Shown: positions 36,218 through 45,269, counted from the stretch's first letter. The stretch: DNA of 64,000 bases from Halorubrum depositum (GCF_007671725.1 NZ_VCNM01000002.1:682001-746000), one strand, 5' to 3'. Program-made: numbers and translations. The notes: generated by a model from the sequence alone, not told the origin.

Positions 36218-36748
36218 TCAGTCGCCGTTTTCCGCTTCTCCGGGCCCTGATCCGACCGCGAACGGGCTCTCGCCCTCCCGCCACTCCCAGCCCGGGAGCC
36301 GCGTCTGGAAACCCGCCGCGAGCGCGGCGTCGAGGTCGTCGGCGCCGGCGGTCCCGGCGTCGTCGCCCGGCGCGGTCTCGTCCTCGCTCACGTGGACGTC
36401 CACGAAGTGGAACGTCGCCTCCGCGAGCAGCGACAGCGGGCGGCCGCCGGCGATCGTCGCCGCGAGCTCGCGGCCGAGGACCTCGTCGACGACGAAGCCG
36501 GGGTAGTCGCCCGCGACGTCGAGGTCGCGTAGGAGCGCGACGCAGCCGGCGACGTTGACCGCGACCTCGCCGTCGGCGAAGACGGCGTCGACCTCGCGGC
36601 GGTACGCCTCGCGGCTCACGGGGGCGACGTCCGTCTCGAACAGCGACCCCAGCCGCTCGCGGGTCTCGTTGATGAGGGGGACGACGACGGGCGCGCGGTC
36701 GCGCACCCACGCGTGCTCGTCGCGGACCGTCTCGGGGGTGACGCGCAT
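36218..36748 (-). CDS. Haloarchaeal protein of unknown function
   Basis: 176 residues from MRVTPETVRDEHAW, nine fewer than the longest reading. It is soluble and largely helical by eye, with blocks INETRERLGSLFETDVAPVSREAYRREVDAVF and LDVAGDYPGFVVDEVLGREL, then an acidic low-complexity segment, and ends LPGWEWREGESPF. I recognise no family. It is convergent with the SDR gene (2 bp apart) and divergent from aCPSF1, with 234 bp between their starts. Confidence 0.6.
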   Translation of the reverse strand: MRVTPETVRDEHAWVRDRAPVVVPLINETRERLGSLFETDVAPVSREAYRREVDAVFADGEVAVNVAGCVALLRDLDVAGDYPGFVVDEVLGRELAATIAGGRPLSLLAEATFHFVDVHVSEDETAPGDDAGTAGADDLDAALAAGFQTRLPGWEWREGESPFAVGSGPGEAENGD

Positions 36749-36784
36749 GGGGATTCGAACGCCGACGCCGGACAAGGGGTTTGC

Positions 36785-36809
36785 CCTTTGCGAAGGGTTT
36801 TATAATAAC
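36785..36809 (+). promoter_or_regulatory. Dyad plus TATA element, likely aCPSF1 promoter
   Basis: CCCTT-TGCG-AAGGG at 36785-36798 is a perfect 5 bp inverted repeat, directly followed by TTTATAATAA at 36800-36809, the best TATA match in this spacer. Transcription would begin near 36833, giving a leader of about 150 nt before the aCPSF1 ATG, long for a haloarchaeon. A hairpin followed by T residues could instead be a terminator for readthrough from the left, though no upstream plus-strand gene needs one. Confidence 0.45.
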
Positions 36810-36982
36810 GGGGGTATACGTCCACCTAAGCGGGTTTTCGCTGGCTGTTCCCGCACGGAACCACCTACGGACAGTACTACCACTATGCCTCCCCCGTCAC
36901 GGTCGGCCGTTCGGCGACGAGCCGCGGACCGGCGCGCGGACGCGTTCGACGGCGGCGGCGACCCAACTACCCGCGGTAAGAT

Positions 36983-38908
36983 ATGAGTCAAGTCGACAAG
37001 CAGCTCGATACCCTGAAATCAGAGATCGAACAGGAGATTCCGAACGACATCACGGTCACCGACGTCAAGTACGAGGGCCCGGAACTGGTCGTGTACACCC
37101 GCGACCCGAAGCGGTTCGCCGGCGACGGCGACCTGATCCGCCGGCTCGCCTCCAAGCTCCGGAAACGAATCACGGTCCGCCCCGACCCCAGCGCCCTCTC
37201 TCCGCCGGCGCGCGCCGAGGAGGAGGTGCGAGAGGTGATCCCGGACGACGCCGGTGTGACCGACCTCGACTTCCACGAGGACACCGGCGAGGTCGTCATC
37301 GAGGCGGAGAAGCCGGGGATGGTGATCGGCCGCCGCGGCTCCACGCTGCGGGAGATCACCCAGGAGGTCGGCTGGACCCCCGAGGTCGTTCGGACGCCGC
37401 CGATCGAGTCCTCCACCGTCTCGAACGTGCGCGGCTTCCTGAAGAACGAGCGCGAGGAGCGCCGCGACATCCTCGAGCGCGTCGGCCGCCAGATCCACCG
37501 CGAGGAGATGTCCGACGACGAGTGGGTCCGGATCACGACGCTCGGCTGCTGCCGCGAGGTCGGCCGCGCGGCCTTCATCCTCTCGACGCCCGAGACCCGG
37601 ATCCTCATCGACTGCGGCGACAAGCCCGGCGCGGAGGGCGAGGTGCCGTACCTCCAGGTCCCCGAGGCGCTCGGCGCGGGCGCGGCGACGCTCGACGCGG
37701 TCATCCTGACGCACGCCCACCTCGACCACTCGGCGCTGTTACCGCTCCTGTTCAAGTACGGATACGACGGGCCGATATACACGACCGAACCGACCCGCGA
37801 CCTGATGGGGCTGCTCACGCTGGACTACCTCGACGTCGCCGCGAAGGACGGCCGGACGCCGCCGTACGAGTCGGCGCAGGTCCGCGAGGCGATCAAACAC
37901 ACCATCCCGCTGGAGTACGGCGACGTGACCGACGTGGCGCCCGACGTGAAGCTCACCTTCCACAACGCGGGCCACATCCTCGGGAGCGCGGTCACGCACT
38001 TCCACATCGGCGACGGGCTCTACAACGTCGCCTTCTCCGGGGACATCCACTACGAAGACACCCGCCTGTTCAACGGCGCGGTCAACGACTTCCCGCGGGT
38101 CGAGACGCTCGTCCTTGAGTCCACCTACGGCGGCCGCGACGACTACCAGACCGACCAGGCCGACTCCGAGGAGGCGCTCAAGGAGGTCATCAACGAGACG
38201 TACGAGCAGGGCGGGAAGGTCGTTATCCCCGCGTTCGCCGTGGGGCGCTCCCAAGAGATCATGCTCGTCTTGGAGGAGGCGATGCGCGAGGGCGATATCC
38301 CGGAGATGCCCGTCCACCTCGACGGGATGATCTGGGAGGCGACCGCGATCCACACCACCTATCCCGAGTACCTCCGCGACGAACTCCGCGACCGGATCTT
38401 CCACGAGGACGAGAACCCGTTCCTCGCCGAGCAGTTCAACCACATCGACGCCGGCGAGGACGAGCGACAGGAGGTCGCCGACGGCGACGAGTGTATCATC
38501 ATCTCCACCTCCGGGATGATCGAGGGCGGGCCGATCATGTCGTGGCTCCGCCACATCGGCCCCGATCCGGACTCGAACCTCGTCTTCGTCGGCTACCAGG
38601 CGCAGGGGACGCTCGGCCGCCGGATCCAGAACGGCTGGGACGAGATCCCGGTCGACGGCTGGGGCGGCGGAAGCCGAGGCGACACGCTCACCCTGGAGAT
38701 GGGGACGGAGGTCGTCGACGGCTTCTCCGGTCACGCCGACCGGCAGGGGTTGGAGAACTTCGTGAAGACGATGAACCCGCGGCCCGAGAAGGTGCTGTGC
38801 GTCCACGGCGACGAGCGCTCCGTGCAGGACCTCTCGTCGGCGCTGTACCACGACTACAACATGCGGACGTTCGCGCCGAAGAACCTGGAGACGTTCCGGT
38901 TCAAGTAG
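36983..38908 (+). CDS. aCPSF1 (FttA) beta-CASP ribonuclease, transcription termination factor
   Basis: 641 residues, the normal length. An N-terminal KH-like region includes GMVIGRRGS at residues 112-120. The metallo-beta-lactamase site HAHLDH is at 244-249, with FSGDIHYEDT and SGHADRQGL as later metal-binding motifs and the beta-CASP domain between. This protein is the archaeal relative of CPSF73; it cleaves nascent RNA at U-rich ends and is needed for transcription termination. It appears to have its own promoter and a long leader, which raises the possibility of autoregulation. Confidence 0.95.
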   Translation: MSQVDKQLDTLKSEIEQEIPNDITVTDVKYEGPELVVYTRDPKRFAGDGDLIRRLASKLRKRITVRPDPSALSPPARAEEEVREVIPDDAGVTDLDFHEDTGEVVIEAEKPGMVIGRRGSTLREITQEVGWTPEVVRTPPIESSTVSNVRGFLKNEREERRDILERVGRQIHREEMSDDEWVRITTLGCCREVGRAAFILSTPETRILIDCGDKPGAEGEVPYLQVPEALGAGAATLDAVILTHAHLDHSALLPLLFKYGYDGPIYTTEPTRDLMGLLTLDYLDVAAKDGRTPPYESAQVREAIKHTIPLEYGDVTDVAPDVKLTFHNAGHILGSAVTHFHIGDGLYNVAFSGDIHYEDTRLFNGAVNDFPRVETLVLESTYGGRDDYQTDQADSEEALKEVINETYEQGGKVVIPAFAVGRSQEIMLVLEEAMREGDIPEMPVHLDGMIWEATAIHTTYPEYLRDELRDRIFHEDENPFLAEQFNHIDAGEDERQEVADGDECIIISTSGMIEGGPIMSWLRHIGPDPDSNLVFVGYQAQGTLGRRIQNGWDEIPVDGWGGGSRGDTLTLEMGTEVVDGFSGHADRQGLENFVKTMNPRPEKVLCVHGDERSVQDLSSALYHDYNMRTFAPKNLETFRFK

Positions 38909-38957
38909 ACCGACCACGGCTCTCCCGCTCGCTTTCGCCGCGTTGCGCCGACGCGAG

Positions 38958-38966
38958 TCTTTAACC
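38958..38966 (+). promoter_or_regulatory. TATA element for mgsA
   Basis: TCTTTAACC is centred about 27 bp before the methylglyoxal synthase ATG, fitting a leaderless transcript separate from aCPSF1. It is the only AT-rich stretch in the 80 bp spacer. Confidence 0.45.
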
Positions 38967-38988
38967 GGCGACGCGGCAACGTCGGGCC

Positions 38989-39360
38989 ATGCGACTCGCG
39001 CTCATCGCCCACGACGAGCTGAAAGACGAGATGGTGGAGTTCGTCACGAAACACGCCGCGGCCCTCGGCGAGTGCGAGCTCGTGACGACGGGGACCACCG
39101 GAAAACGCATCACCGAGGAGACCGGCCTCGCCGTAAACCGGCAGGCGTCGGGCCCGTACGGCGGCGACCTCCAGATCGGTGGGATGATCGCCGACGACGC
39201 GATCGACGGCGTCGTCTTCCTCCGCGACCCGCTCACCGCGCAGGCGCACGAGCCGGACATCTCCGCGCTGCTGCGCGTCTGCGACGTGAAGGACGTCCCG
39301 CTGGCGACCAACGTCGCCTCCGGCGAACTGCTCGTCGACGGGCTCCTCGATTCGCCGTGA
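38989..39360 (+). CDS. mgsA: Methylglyoxal synthase
   Basis: 123 residues. [48 protein letters not shown] and [20 protein letters not shown] are nearly the full family signature, including the catalytic Asp in GGD and the phosphate-binding TGTTG loop. It turns dihydroxyacetone phosphate into methylglyoxal and phosphate. Glycerol catabolism elsewhere in the window produces that substrate, so an overflow or phosphate-relief role is reasonable, though not shown. Confidence 0.95.
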   Translation: MRLALIAHDELKDEMVEFVTKHAAALGECELVTTGTTGKRITEETGLAVNRQASGPYGGDLQIGGMIADDAIDGVVFLRDPLTAQAHEPDISALLRVCDVKDVPLATNVASGELLVDGLLDSP

Positions 39361-39437
39361 CCCCGCTCCGCTTCCGAGTATCAGATCGGATAGCGGAGGC
39401 CGCGGCGTTTTAGGCCTCGCCGTCGTACCCCGCACCG

Positions 39438-40001
39438 ATGACCAATCGCTCGGCGGCCCGCCACCAGATGGCCCGGCTCGCGGCGCTGGCGGTCGCGCTG
39501 CTCCTCGTCTCGGCGCTGGCCGCGAGCGGCGCGGCCGTCGGCCTCGGGGCGGCACAGACCGGCGGCGACGCGCCCGGGAACGACACGCGCGAGGGCGATA
39601 TTCCCGAGAGCAACGATTTCGAGAGCGACGCTCCCGGCGCCGTCTCCGCGCCGCCGACGCGGTGTTTCGCGGGCGACGGCTACCCGATCTCGATCGGCGA
39701 GACGGGCGCGACGATCGACGCGGTCGTCCACCTCTCCGTGCTGACCGACCCCGCCGCCGGCAACGAGTTCGGCCTGGAGGCGGCCGGGACGCTCGACGGC
39801 GACCCCATCGTGACGCTCGCCGCGGGGGTCCGGCTCACCGCGCGCGAGGCGATCTCGAACGGGATAGACCCGTTCGCGGCGTTCGACGTGCTGTACGCGT
39901 ACGAGCTCGACCTCCCGATGTTCGGCGGCGCGATCGGCGACTCGGAGTACCGCGGCGAGGGCTCCCCGATCGAGTCGAGCGCGGGCACCGCGACCTGCTG
40001 A
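39438..40001 (+). CDS. Secreted protein of unknown function
   Basis: 187 residues with a Sec-type signal peptide (RLAALAVALLLVSALAASGAAVG, cleavage probably near residue 40). An Asp/Asn-rich linker follows. The mature domain has one internal cysteine (PPTRCFAGDGYPISIG) and a terminal Cys, which may form a disulfide outside the cell. Blocks such as DAVVHLSVLTDPAAGNEFGLEAAG look ordered and beta-rich. No family is recognised with confidence. It lies 77 bp after mgsA, possibly independent. Confidence 0.62.
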   Translation: MTNRSAARHQMARLAALAVALLLVSALAASGAAVGLGAAQTGGDAPGNDTREGDIPESNDFESDAPGAVSAPPTRCFAGDGYPISIGETGATIDAVVHLSVLTDPAAGNEFGLEAAGTLDGDPIVTLAAGVRLTAREAISNGIDPFAAFDVLYAYELDLPMFGGAIGDSEYRGEGSPIESSAGTATC

Positions 40002-40024
40002 GTCGGCGCGCGCCTCGCGGTCCG

Positions 40025-40642
40025 CTACTCGTCGTCTTCGCCGTCTCCGCCGTCCCCTCCGCCCGCCGGCGACCGGACCCCGCGCACGATCCCCAGCAGC
40101 TCCCGCCGCGCGTCTTCGGGACTCCGGCCGTCCGGGTACGCGTCCGATCCGAGCGGGTAGGCGCCGCCGGCGAGGAGGTACTCGTCGGTCGCCCACACCG
40201 CGAACAGCGCCTCGACCGGGACGGTGTCGCGGGCGCCGCTTTCCTCGCCGTCGGCGTCGACGACGCCCTCGTCAGTACCGACCCGACAGTCGCCGCGGAA
40301 GGTCCAGAGCGTCGCGCGCGAGGCGGCCGGGTCGTCGACAGCGATCTCGCGCTCGCCGCGGCGCTCGACGGCCTCGACGTCGCGCTCGGCGAGCCGGTCG
40401 CGGAACCCCTCCCGAGCCCGCCGCTCGACGAGCCGCGTGAGCGCGGCGTTCGGTGTCGTCTCCGGGCGGATCCGGAGACGACTCGCGAAGCAGAAGGGGC
40501 GCGGCGGGGGGTCGTCCGTCCGCTCGTATCGCACCGTGCTCGCGGTCACCGAGATGGGGCCGGCCGCGAACGGTCGGTCCGTCGTCTCGGCGACGCGTCG
40601 CCAGCCGTCGAGGCGGTCCGTGGGGACGACCGGCGGGTCCAT
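40025..40642 (-). CDS. Haloarchaeal protein of unknown function
   Basis: 205 residues, soluble, starting MDPPVVPTDRLDGWRRVAETTDRPFA and ending in an acidic tail. The middle, TRLVERRAREGFRDRLAERDVEAVERRGEREI, looks helical; ARDTVPVEALFAVWATDEYLLAGGAYPLGS looks like a beta-sheet core of a small enzyme or binding domain. No catalytic motif is evident. It is convergent with the secreted-protein gene and faces no clear operon partner. Confidence 0.6.
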   Translation of the reverse strand: MDPPVVPTDRLDGWRRVAETTDRPFAAGPISVTASTVRYERTDDPPPRPFCFASRLRIRPETTPNAALTRLVERRAREGFRDRLAERDVEAVERRGEREIAVDDPAASRATLWTFRGDCRVGTDEGVVDADGEESGARDTVPVEALFAVWATDEYLLAGGAYPLGSDAYPDGRSPEDARRELLGIVRGVRSPAGGGDGGDGEDDE

Positions 40643-40746
40643 GGTCGGCGTTCGCCGCGAGGGTAATTAAAGGCGGGCGGAGCCGGGGGTGACTCGGGCG
40701 GAGGCGGCTCGGCCGGCGAGCGGAGAGCGGGCCGCCGCGGATCGGG

Positions 40747-41073
40747 TCAGTGGTCGTCTTCGCGCCACTTGTGCTCGCACTCGGTGCAGACGAAGAAGCG
40801 GGTCTCGGACTCGTCGGCCGAGCGGATCTGCTGCATGTACCAGTACGCGCGGTCGTTGCCGCACTCCGGGCAGTGGGCGGTCGTCTGCGGGAGCCCCTTG
40901 TCCTCCGCGTCGCTCACGTCGATGATCTCCGACTCGACCTGCGACTCGGTGGTCCACTCGTCGTCGCCGTCCTCGCGGCCGATCTCGTGGCCGCAGTCCT
41001 CGGAGCTACACACCCAGTGGTCCTCGCCCTCGCCCGACTTCATCATCGAGCCGCACTCGTCGCAGAACTTCAT
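40747..41073 (-). CDS. tfs: Transcription factor S (TFS)
   Basis: 108 residues. An N-terminal zinc ribbon (FCDECGSMM with CSSEDCGHEIG) and a C-terminal TFIIS-type ribbon (CPECGNDRAYWYMQQIRSADE, then FFVCTECEHKW) flank an acidic linker. The invariant RSADE contributes the acidic hairpin that enters the RNA polymerase channel and triggers transcript cleavage, rescuing stalled polymerase. The length matches archaeal TFS. Single gene with its own spacer on both sides. Confidence 0.95.
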   Translation of the reverse strand: MKFCDECGSMMKSGEGEDHWVCSSEDCGHEIGREDGDDEWTTESQVESEIIDVSDAEDKGLPQTTAHCPECGNDRAYWYMQQIRSADESETRFFVCTECEHKWREDDH

Positions 41074-41153
41074 GGCGGAACCAGCCGCGGATCGTATATA
41101 AACGACGGGATCGCGGACGAGCGGCGTCGATCGCGTCGACGGCGGTTCGCGCG

Positions 41154-41951
41154 CTATTCGCCGTCGAGGTGGTCGGCGAGCGCGAACCGCACGCGCTCCT
41201 CATCGCTCCCCTTCGTCTCCCGACCGGTGACGACGATCTCGCCGATCTCGGCGGTGTCGCCGACGTGGGTCCCGGCGCAGGCGGTGCGGTCGTACGGGTC
41301 CGCGCCGGTCTCCGCCCCGGCGTCGTCGGCGCCCGCCGCACCGATCTCGACGATCCGGAGCTCCCGGATCGAGTCGGGAAGGAGGTCGATGCGGGTGCGC
41401 TCCGGGTCCAGCGTCGCCTCCGCCTCCGCGCGGTCCATCGCGTAGCTCGTGACGGGGCGTTCGTCGGCGACGAGCTCGTTGAGCCGCGCCTCGATCCGGT
41501 CGAGATCCGTGTCGTCGAAACGGTCGTACGCCGCGTCGAGGTGCGCGTGGTCGTCGTACAGCTGGTTCCCGGTGGTCCGCGCGTCGAACTCGTTTAACAG
41601 AAGCGCCGACAGCAGGTGTTGGGCGGTGTGGTACCGCGAGTGAGCCGACCGACGCGCCGCGTCGATCTCGCCGACGACCGCGGTACCGGGCTCGGGCGGG
41701 GACCGTGAGCTCCCTCCGTCCGTCGCCGCGAGAGTGTGGTAGATCGTGTCCTTCTTCTGCACGTCGACCACCCGCCACCGGGCACCGTTCTCCCCGTCCG
41801 CGACGCGGAGCGTCCCCGTGTCGTGCGGCTGGCCGCCACCGGTCGGGTAGAAGTGCGTCCGGTCGAGGACGACGCGGTCGTCGAGCGCGCGCTCGACGGT
41901 CGCCTCGAACGTCGTCACGGTGTCGTCGGCGAGGTACAGCTCCTCGGTCAT
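41154..41951 (-). CDS. AlaX-type alanyl-tRNA editing protein
   Basis: 265 residues from MTEELYLADD. FYPTGGGQPHDTG is the glycine-rich block of the AlaRS N-terminal-like region; the editing zinc site is HTAQH and CAGTH. It removes serine or glycine wrongly attached to tRNA-Ala. The size is that of the medium AlaX-M form. A far longer reading frame (to 44234) runs through this gene but is an artefact of high GC. A low-complexity stretch near the C-terminus (GAAGADDAGAETGADP) is a halophilic insertion. Confidence 0.9.
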   Translation of the reverse strand: MTEELYLADDTVTTFEATVERALDDRVVLDRTHFYPTGGGQPHDTGTLRVADGENGARWRVVDVQKKDTIYHTLAATDGGSSRSPPEPGTAVVGEIDAARRSAHSRYHTAQHLLSALLLNEFDARTTGNQLYDDHAHLDAAYDRFDDTDLDRIEARLNELVADERPVTSYAMDRAEAEATLDPERTRIDLLPDSIRELRIVEIGAAGADDAGAETGADPYDRTACAGTHVGDTAEIGEIVVTGRETKGSDEERVRFALADHLDGE

Positions 41952-42070
41952 ATCCGAAGGGAGCGCTTCCGCCGGCTTAGGTGGTGCGCTCGGGGCGAGA
42001 CGCGCGTGGGGAGCGCGGCCGTCGAGGAGCGGCCGACCGCCGCTCTCAGATCCGATACTCGGACGTCGAC

Positions 42071-42076
42071 GTTTAT
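42071..42076 (+). promoter_or_regulatory. TATA element for the large pilin-like gene
   Basis: TTTATC 26-31 bp before the ATG at 42102, in GC-rich surroundings. This placement implies a leaderless transcript separate from the convergent filament operon. Confidence 0.45.
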
Positions 42077-42101
42077 CCGTGCTCCCGGCGTACGCGGGTA
42101 C

Positions 42102-43904
42102 ATGAACCGTCCCGACCGGGCGCAGAGCGAGGTGATCGGCGTCGTGCTCCTCCTCGGACTCACGATCACCGCGGTCGGGATCACGGTCGCGCTCGGGTCG
42201 ACGGCGCTCGCCGACGTGCAGTCGTCGGCCGACGTCCAGCGGATCGAGGGGGCGATGACGCAGGTCGACTCGAAGGCCAGCCTCGTGGCGCACGGCGGGT
42301 CGACGAGCCAGCGCGTCCGGCTCGACCCGGGGCGGAGCGCCGACGTGCGCGTCGACGGCGACGCGGGGGTGATGCGGATCGAGGTCGAGGCGGAGAACGA
42401 GGCCGGCGACCTGGAGACGGTGACGGAGAACGTCACGCTCGGCGCCATGGTCTACGAGCGGGGCGACGACCGGGTCGCGTACCAGGGCGGCGGCGTCTGG
42501 CGGTCGAACGCCGGCGGCTCGTGGATGGTCTCCCCGCCGGAGTTCCACTACCGCGGCGACACCCTCACGCTCCCGCTCGTGACCATCGACGGGGCCGACG
42601 GGCGACTCGGCGACGCGGCGGTCGTGACGGGCACGTCGAAACACCCGGAGGGGCTGTTCCCCTCCGAGAACGTCTCGAACCCGCTGCTCGGCGGGAACGT
42701 GACGATCACGGTCGAGAGCGAGTACGCGGAGGCGTGGGGGCGGTTCTTCGAGACGCGGACGCGGGCGAACGTCACCCAGGTGTCGCCGACGGAGGTCCGC
42801 GTCGCGCTCCGCACGGAGACGGTCCACCCCACGCTGAGCGCGAGCGTCTCGTCTGTGGGCCGGTCCCGTCTCGACACGGGCGGGATCGACAGCCTGTACG
42901 CCGACAGCTACGACTCTGCCGGCAACACCCCCTACCCCGGACGCGACAACGCGAACGACGACGCGACAGTCCAGACCACCGGAGAGTTCCGGCTCACGGC
43001 CGGCGGCGGGGGGAACACCGAGTCGATCGAAATCCGCGGCGACCTCGTAGCGGAGTCGTACAACATCCCGCCCGGACAGGAGGACAAGCTGAACGTCACC
43101 GGCGAACGACGGACCGACGACTCCCTGAGCGAAGCGGATCCCATCTCGGGCGCTATAAGCGAACGAATGAACCGAGTCCGGGACCAGAACCTCGAATCCG
43201 GCAAGACGATCGACAACGGACTCGCCCACGACAACGGAAGCGTCTGGACGATCGGCGAGGACACCTACGTCGACGGCGATGTCTCGGTCTCGAACGGCAG
43301 CACGCTCCGGATCATGAACGACGCGACCGTTCACGTCGACGGTGCGCTCACCGTGAGCGAGGACGGAAGCGAGGTCGAACTCGGAGACGCGGGCGACGTC
43401 GACGTCCTCGTCGAGGGCGACTTCTCGATGCTGGACCAGTCGACGCTTCGAGCCCAGGGCGGCGACCGCAAGAGGCTGTTCGTCGACGGCGCGGTGGAAG
43501 TACGGAACGACGCGTCGGTCACGACGGCCACCGGAACCCGCTTCGAGCTGTACAACACCGGCAACGTCGACGTGACGGACCAGGCGCGGATCGCCGCCGA
43601 CAGCGACGTGACGAAGAACCTGTGGCTGTACTCGAGCGGAGACGACGTCTACTTCGCCGGCGACCAGACCGACGGCATCGACTTCGCGGGCGTCATGTAC
43701 GCCCCCACGAGCGACGTGGAACTCAGAAACCAGATGACGTTTAAAGGGTCGTTCACCTCCGGCAGCTTCGAGTTCGACGACGCCGACCTCAGCCTCCACT
43801 ACGACGAGTCGCTCAGGGAAGCCAAACCGTTCGAGGGCGACTCCGTCCCCGTGGTGAGCCACCTGCACGTCTCTCGACACCGAGTGACGATCGAGGACGA
43901 CTAG
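42102..43904 (+). CDS. Large pilin-like surface protein with beta-solenoid-like C-terminal region
   Basis: 600 residues. The N-terminus DRAQSEVIGVVLLLGLTITAVG is a class III signal: a positively charged tip, an R-A/Q cleavage-like site, then the hydrophobic stalk. Residues about 45-260 resemble the 273-residue protein encoded convergently (shared pattern of Y-G-GVWR, a LPLV/IPIV block and AWGRFFETR). The last third has short repeating strands (VDGDVSVSNGSTLRI, VDGALTVSED) and ends with FAGVMYAPTSDVELRNQM and LHYDESL, as in C-terminal domains of bacterial PilX-like minor pilins. Probable minor pilin or adhesin; function inferred. Confidence 0.75.
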   Translation: MNRPDRAQSEVIGVVLLLGLTITAVGITVALGSTALADVQSSADVQRIEGAMTQVDSKASLVAHGGSTSQRVRLDPGRSADVRVDGDAGVMRIEVEAENEAGDLETVTENVTLGAMVYERGDDRVAYQGGGVWRSNAGGSWMVSPPEFHYRGDTLTLPLVTIDGADGRLGDAAVVTGTSKHPEGLFPSENVSNPLLGGNVTITVESEYAEAWGRFFETRTRANVTQVSPTEVRVALRTETVHPTLSASVSSVGRSRLDTGGIDSLYADSYDSAGNTPYPGRDNANDDATVQTTGEFRLTAGGGGNTESIEIRGDLVAESYNIPPGQEDKLNVTGERRTDDSLSEADPISGAISERMNRVRDQNLESGKTIDNGLAHDNGSVWTIGEDTYVDGDVSVSNGSTLRIMNDATVHVDGALTVSEDGSEVELGDAGDVDVLVEGDFSMLDQSTLRAQGGDRKRLFVDGAVEVRNDASVTTATGTRFELYNTGNVDVTDQARIAADSDVTKNLWLYSSGDDVYFAGDQTDGIDFAGVMYAPTSDVELRNQMTFKGSFTSGSFEFDDADLSLHYDESLREAKPFEGDSVPVVSHLHVSRHRVTIEDD

Positions 43905-43947
43905 CCCGGCCGAGCCGCTCGGAACGAGGCCGCTCGCGGGGCGACCA

Positions 43948-44769
43948 TCAGCGCCGGAGCTCGACGAGACGGACGGTCTCGCGCACGTACACCTCGTCGT
44001 CGTGCGCGAGCTCCGCGACGGCGACGCCGTCGGCGCCCGCGGGGGTCGCGTCCGAGAACCCGTCCGCGCGGTCGAAGTAGCGGGCCCACGCGTCCGAGTG
44101 GTTCGTCTCGACCCAGAGGTACAACGTCTCGCCGCTCGCGGCGTCGAAGCGCGCCGTCTCCGAGTCCGCGTTCGGGTCCTCGACCGCGGTGATCTGGACG
44201 GTGCCGTCGCCGGCGACGCGCTCCGCCCCGTCACCGCGGGCCAACGCCACGATCGGAATCGTCGTCCGGCCGTCGGCGGCGACGAAGCGCGGTTCCGAGA
44301 GCATCACCGAGCCGTCGCCGTCGCCGCGGACCAGCGCCCCGGCGTCGTAGGCGATCGTCGTGTCGCCCTCCTCGTACGCGATCGTCCGGGACGTCCACTC
44401 GTCGAGCGTGTGGTTCGCGACGTCGTCGGAGTCGTTGGTGGTCGCGAGGACGACTCGCGTGCTTTCGCCGACCGACAGCGTGCCGCCGGCCAGCCGGATC
44501 TCGGTCGCCCGGTTGGGGTCGCCGTACCGCTGGACGTCCCGGAGGTTGTCGTCGAGCACGTCGAACGCGCGCTCGACGTTGGCGACGCGCTCGGCCTCCC
44601 GGCGGTCCTCCACGCCCGTGATGCCGACCGCGAACACCGTGCCGATCGTGATCGTGATCAGCGAGAACACGAGGATGTAGCCGACGACGTCGCTCACGCC
44701 GCGCTCGTCGTCCGCGAGCGAGGGAACGCCGCCGACCGAGATCGTCCGGTTCCGCCCCCGCCGGCTCAT
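43948..44769 (-). CDS. Pilin-like protein (paralogue of the 600-residue protein)
   Basis: 273 residues. After 20 polar residues the motif DERG-VSDVVGYILVFSLITITIG gives a class III signal peptide and hydrophobic stalk. The globular part follows the pattern AYEEGDTTIAYDAGALVRGDG, then TTIPIVALARG and LWVETNHSDAWARYFDRAD, recognisably shared with the large pilin-like protein encoded convergently. It is the last of five overlapping subunit genes and starts within the stop of the previous one. Likely an extracellular filament subunit anchored by its N-terminal helix. Confidence 0.75.
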   Translation of the reverse strand: MSRRGRNRTISVGGVPSLADDERGVSDVVGYILVFSLITITIGTVFAVGITGVEDRREAERVANVERAFDVLDDNLRDVQRYGDPNRATEIRLAGGTLSVGESTRVVLATTNDSDDVANHTLDEWTSRTIAYEEGDTTIAYDAGALVRGDGDGSVMLSEPRFVAADGRTTIPIVALARGDGAERVAGDGTVQITAVEDPNADSETARFDAASGETLYLWVETNHSDAWARYFDRADGFSDATPAGADGVAVAELAHDDEVYVRETVRLVELRR

Positions 44770-45269
44770 CGCTCCGTCACCTCCAGCCGCCCGGTCGAGC
44801 CGTTATACCGGATCCGGATCGGACCGCCACGGACGCGAGACGATTCGACGGACAGGTTCGCGGCGTGCGGGATCTCGGCGACCGCTTCCGGGTCGTCGGT
44901 CCGCAGCGTCACGGCCTCGCCGTCGACCGCGATCCGATAGGGGCGGCCCGCGATCCGGGTGGGCAGATCGACGTCGACGGCGACGTTCGCGTCGGGGGCG
45001 CCGGCCGGGCGGTCGACTTCCGCCGCGCGGGCGAGCCGGTCGGCGCTCTCGAGGTTCGCGACCGCGGTCTGTCCGACCACGGCGAGGTCGCCCCTGACGA
45101 CGCGGTCCGTCTGCGAATCGACGACGCCCCCGATGCCGATGACGACACCCGAGAGCAGCACCGCGCCGATCGCGAGCGTCAGCACGTACCCGACGGTGAC
45201 GCTCACGGCGCGTTCGTCGCCGCGGAAGCAACGGTCGCCGCCGCCGTCCACCGTCCCGTGCTCACGCAT
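44766..45269 (-). CDS. Pilin-like protein, fourth subunit of the filament operon
   Basis: 167 residues from the ATG at 45269 (a GTG three codons upstream is possible). DERA-VSVTVGYVLTLAIGAVLL is the signal-and-stalk segment near residues 17-38. The remainder is a small beta-rich domain with NVAVDVDLPTRIAGRPYRIAV and the ending RIRYNGSTGRLEV. Overlaps both neighbours. No family name can be given with confidence; the call rests on the N-terminal signal and operon position. Confidence 0.7.
   Translation of the reverse strand: MREHGTVDGGGDRCFRGDERAVSVTVGYVLTLAIGAVLLSGVVIGIGGVVDSQTDRVVRGDLAVVGQTAVANLESADRLARAAEVDRPAGAPDANVAVDVDLPTRIAGRPYRIAVDGEAVTLRTDDPEAVAEIPHAANLSVESSRVRGGPIRIRYNGSTGRLEVTER

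Noticed and set aside
36740-36830. A possible tRNA, from GGATTCGAAC resembling a T loop
   Set aside because: The flanking bases do not form a T stem, and no acceptor, anticodon or D arm can be folded. The motif falls at the start of a coding sequence.
41154-44234. A 1026-codon minus-strand open frame
   Set aside because: Only its last 265 codons (AlaX) are real. The rest is antisense to the large pilin-like gene and has the Arg/Val-rich composition of an antisense reading in GC-rich DNA.
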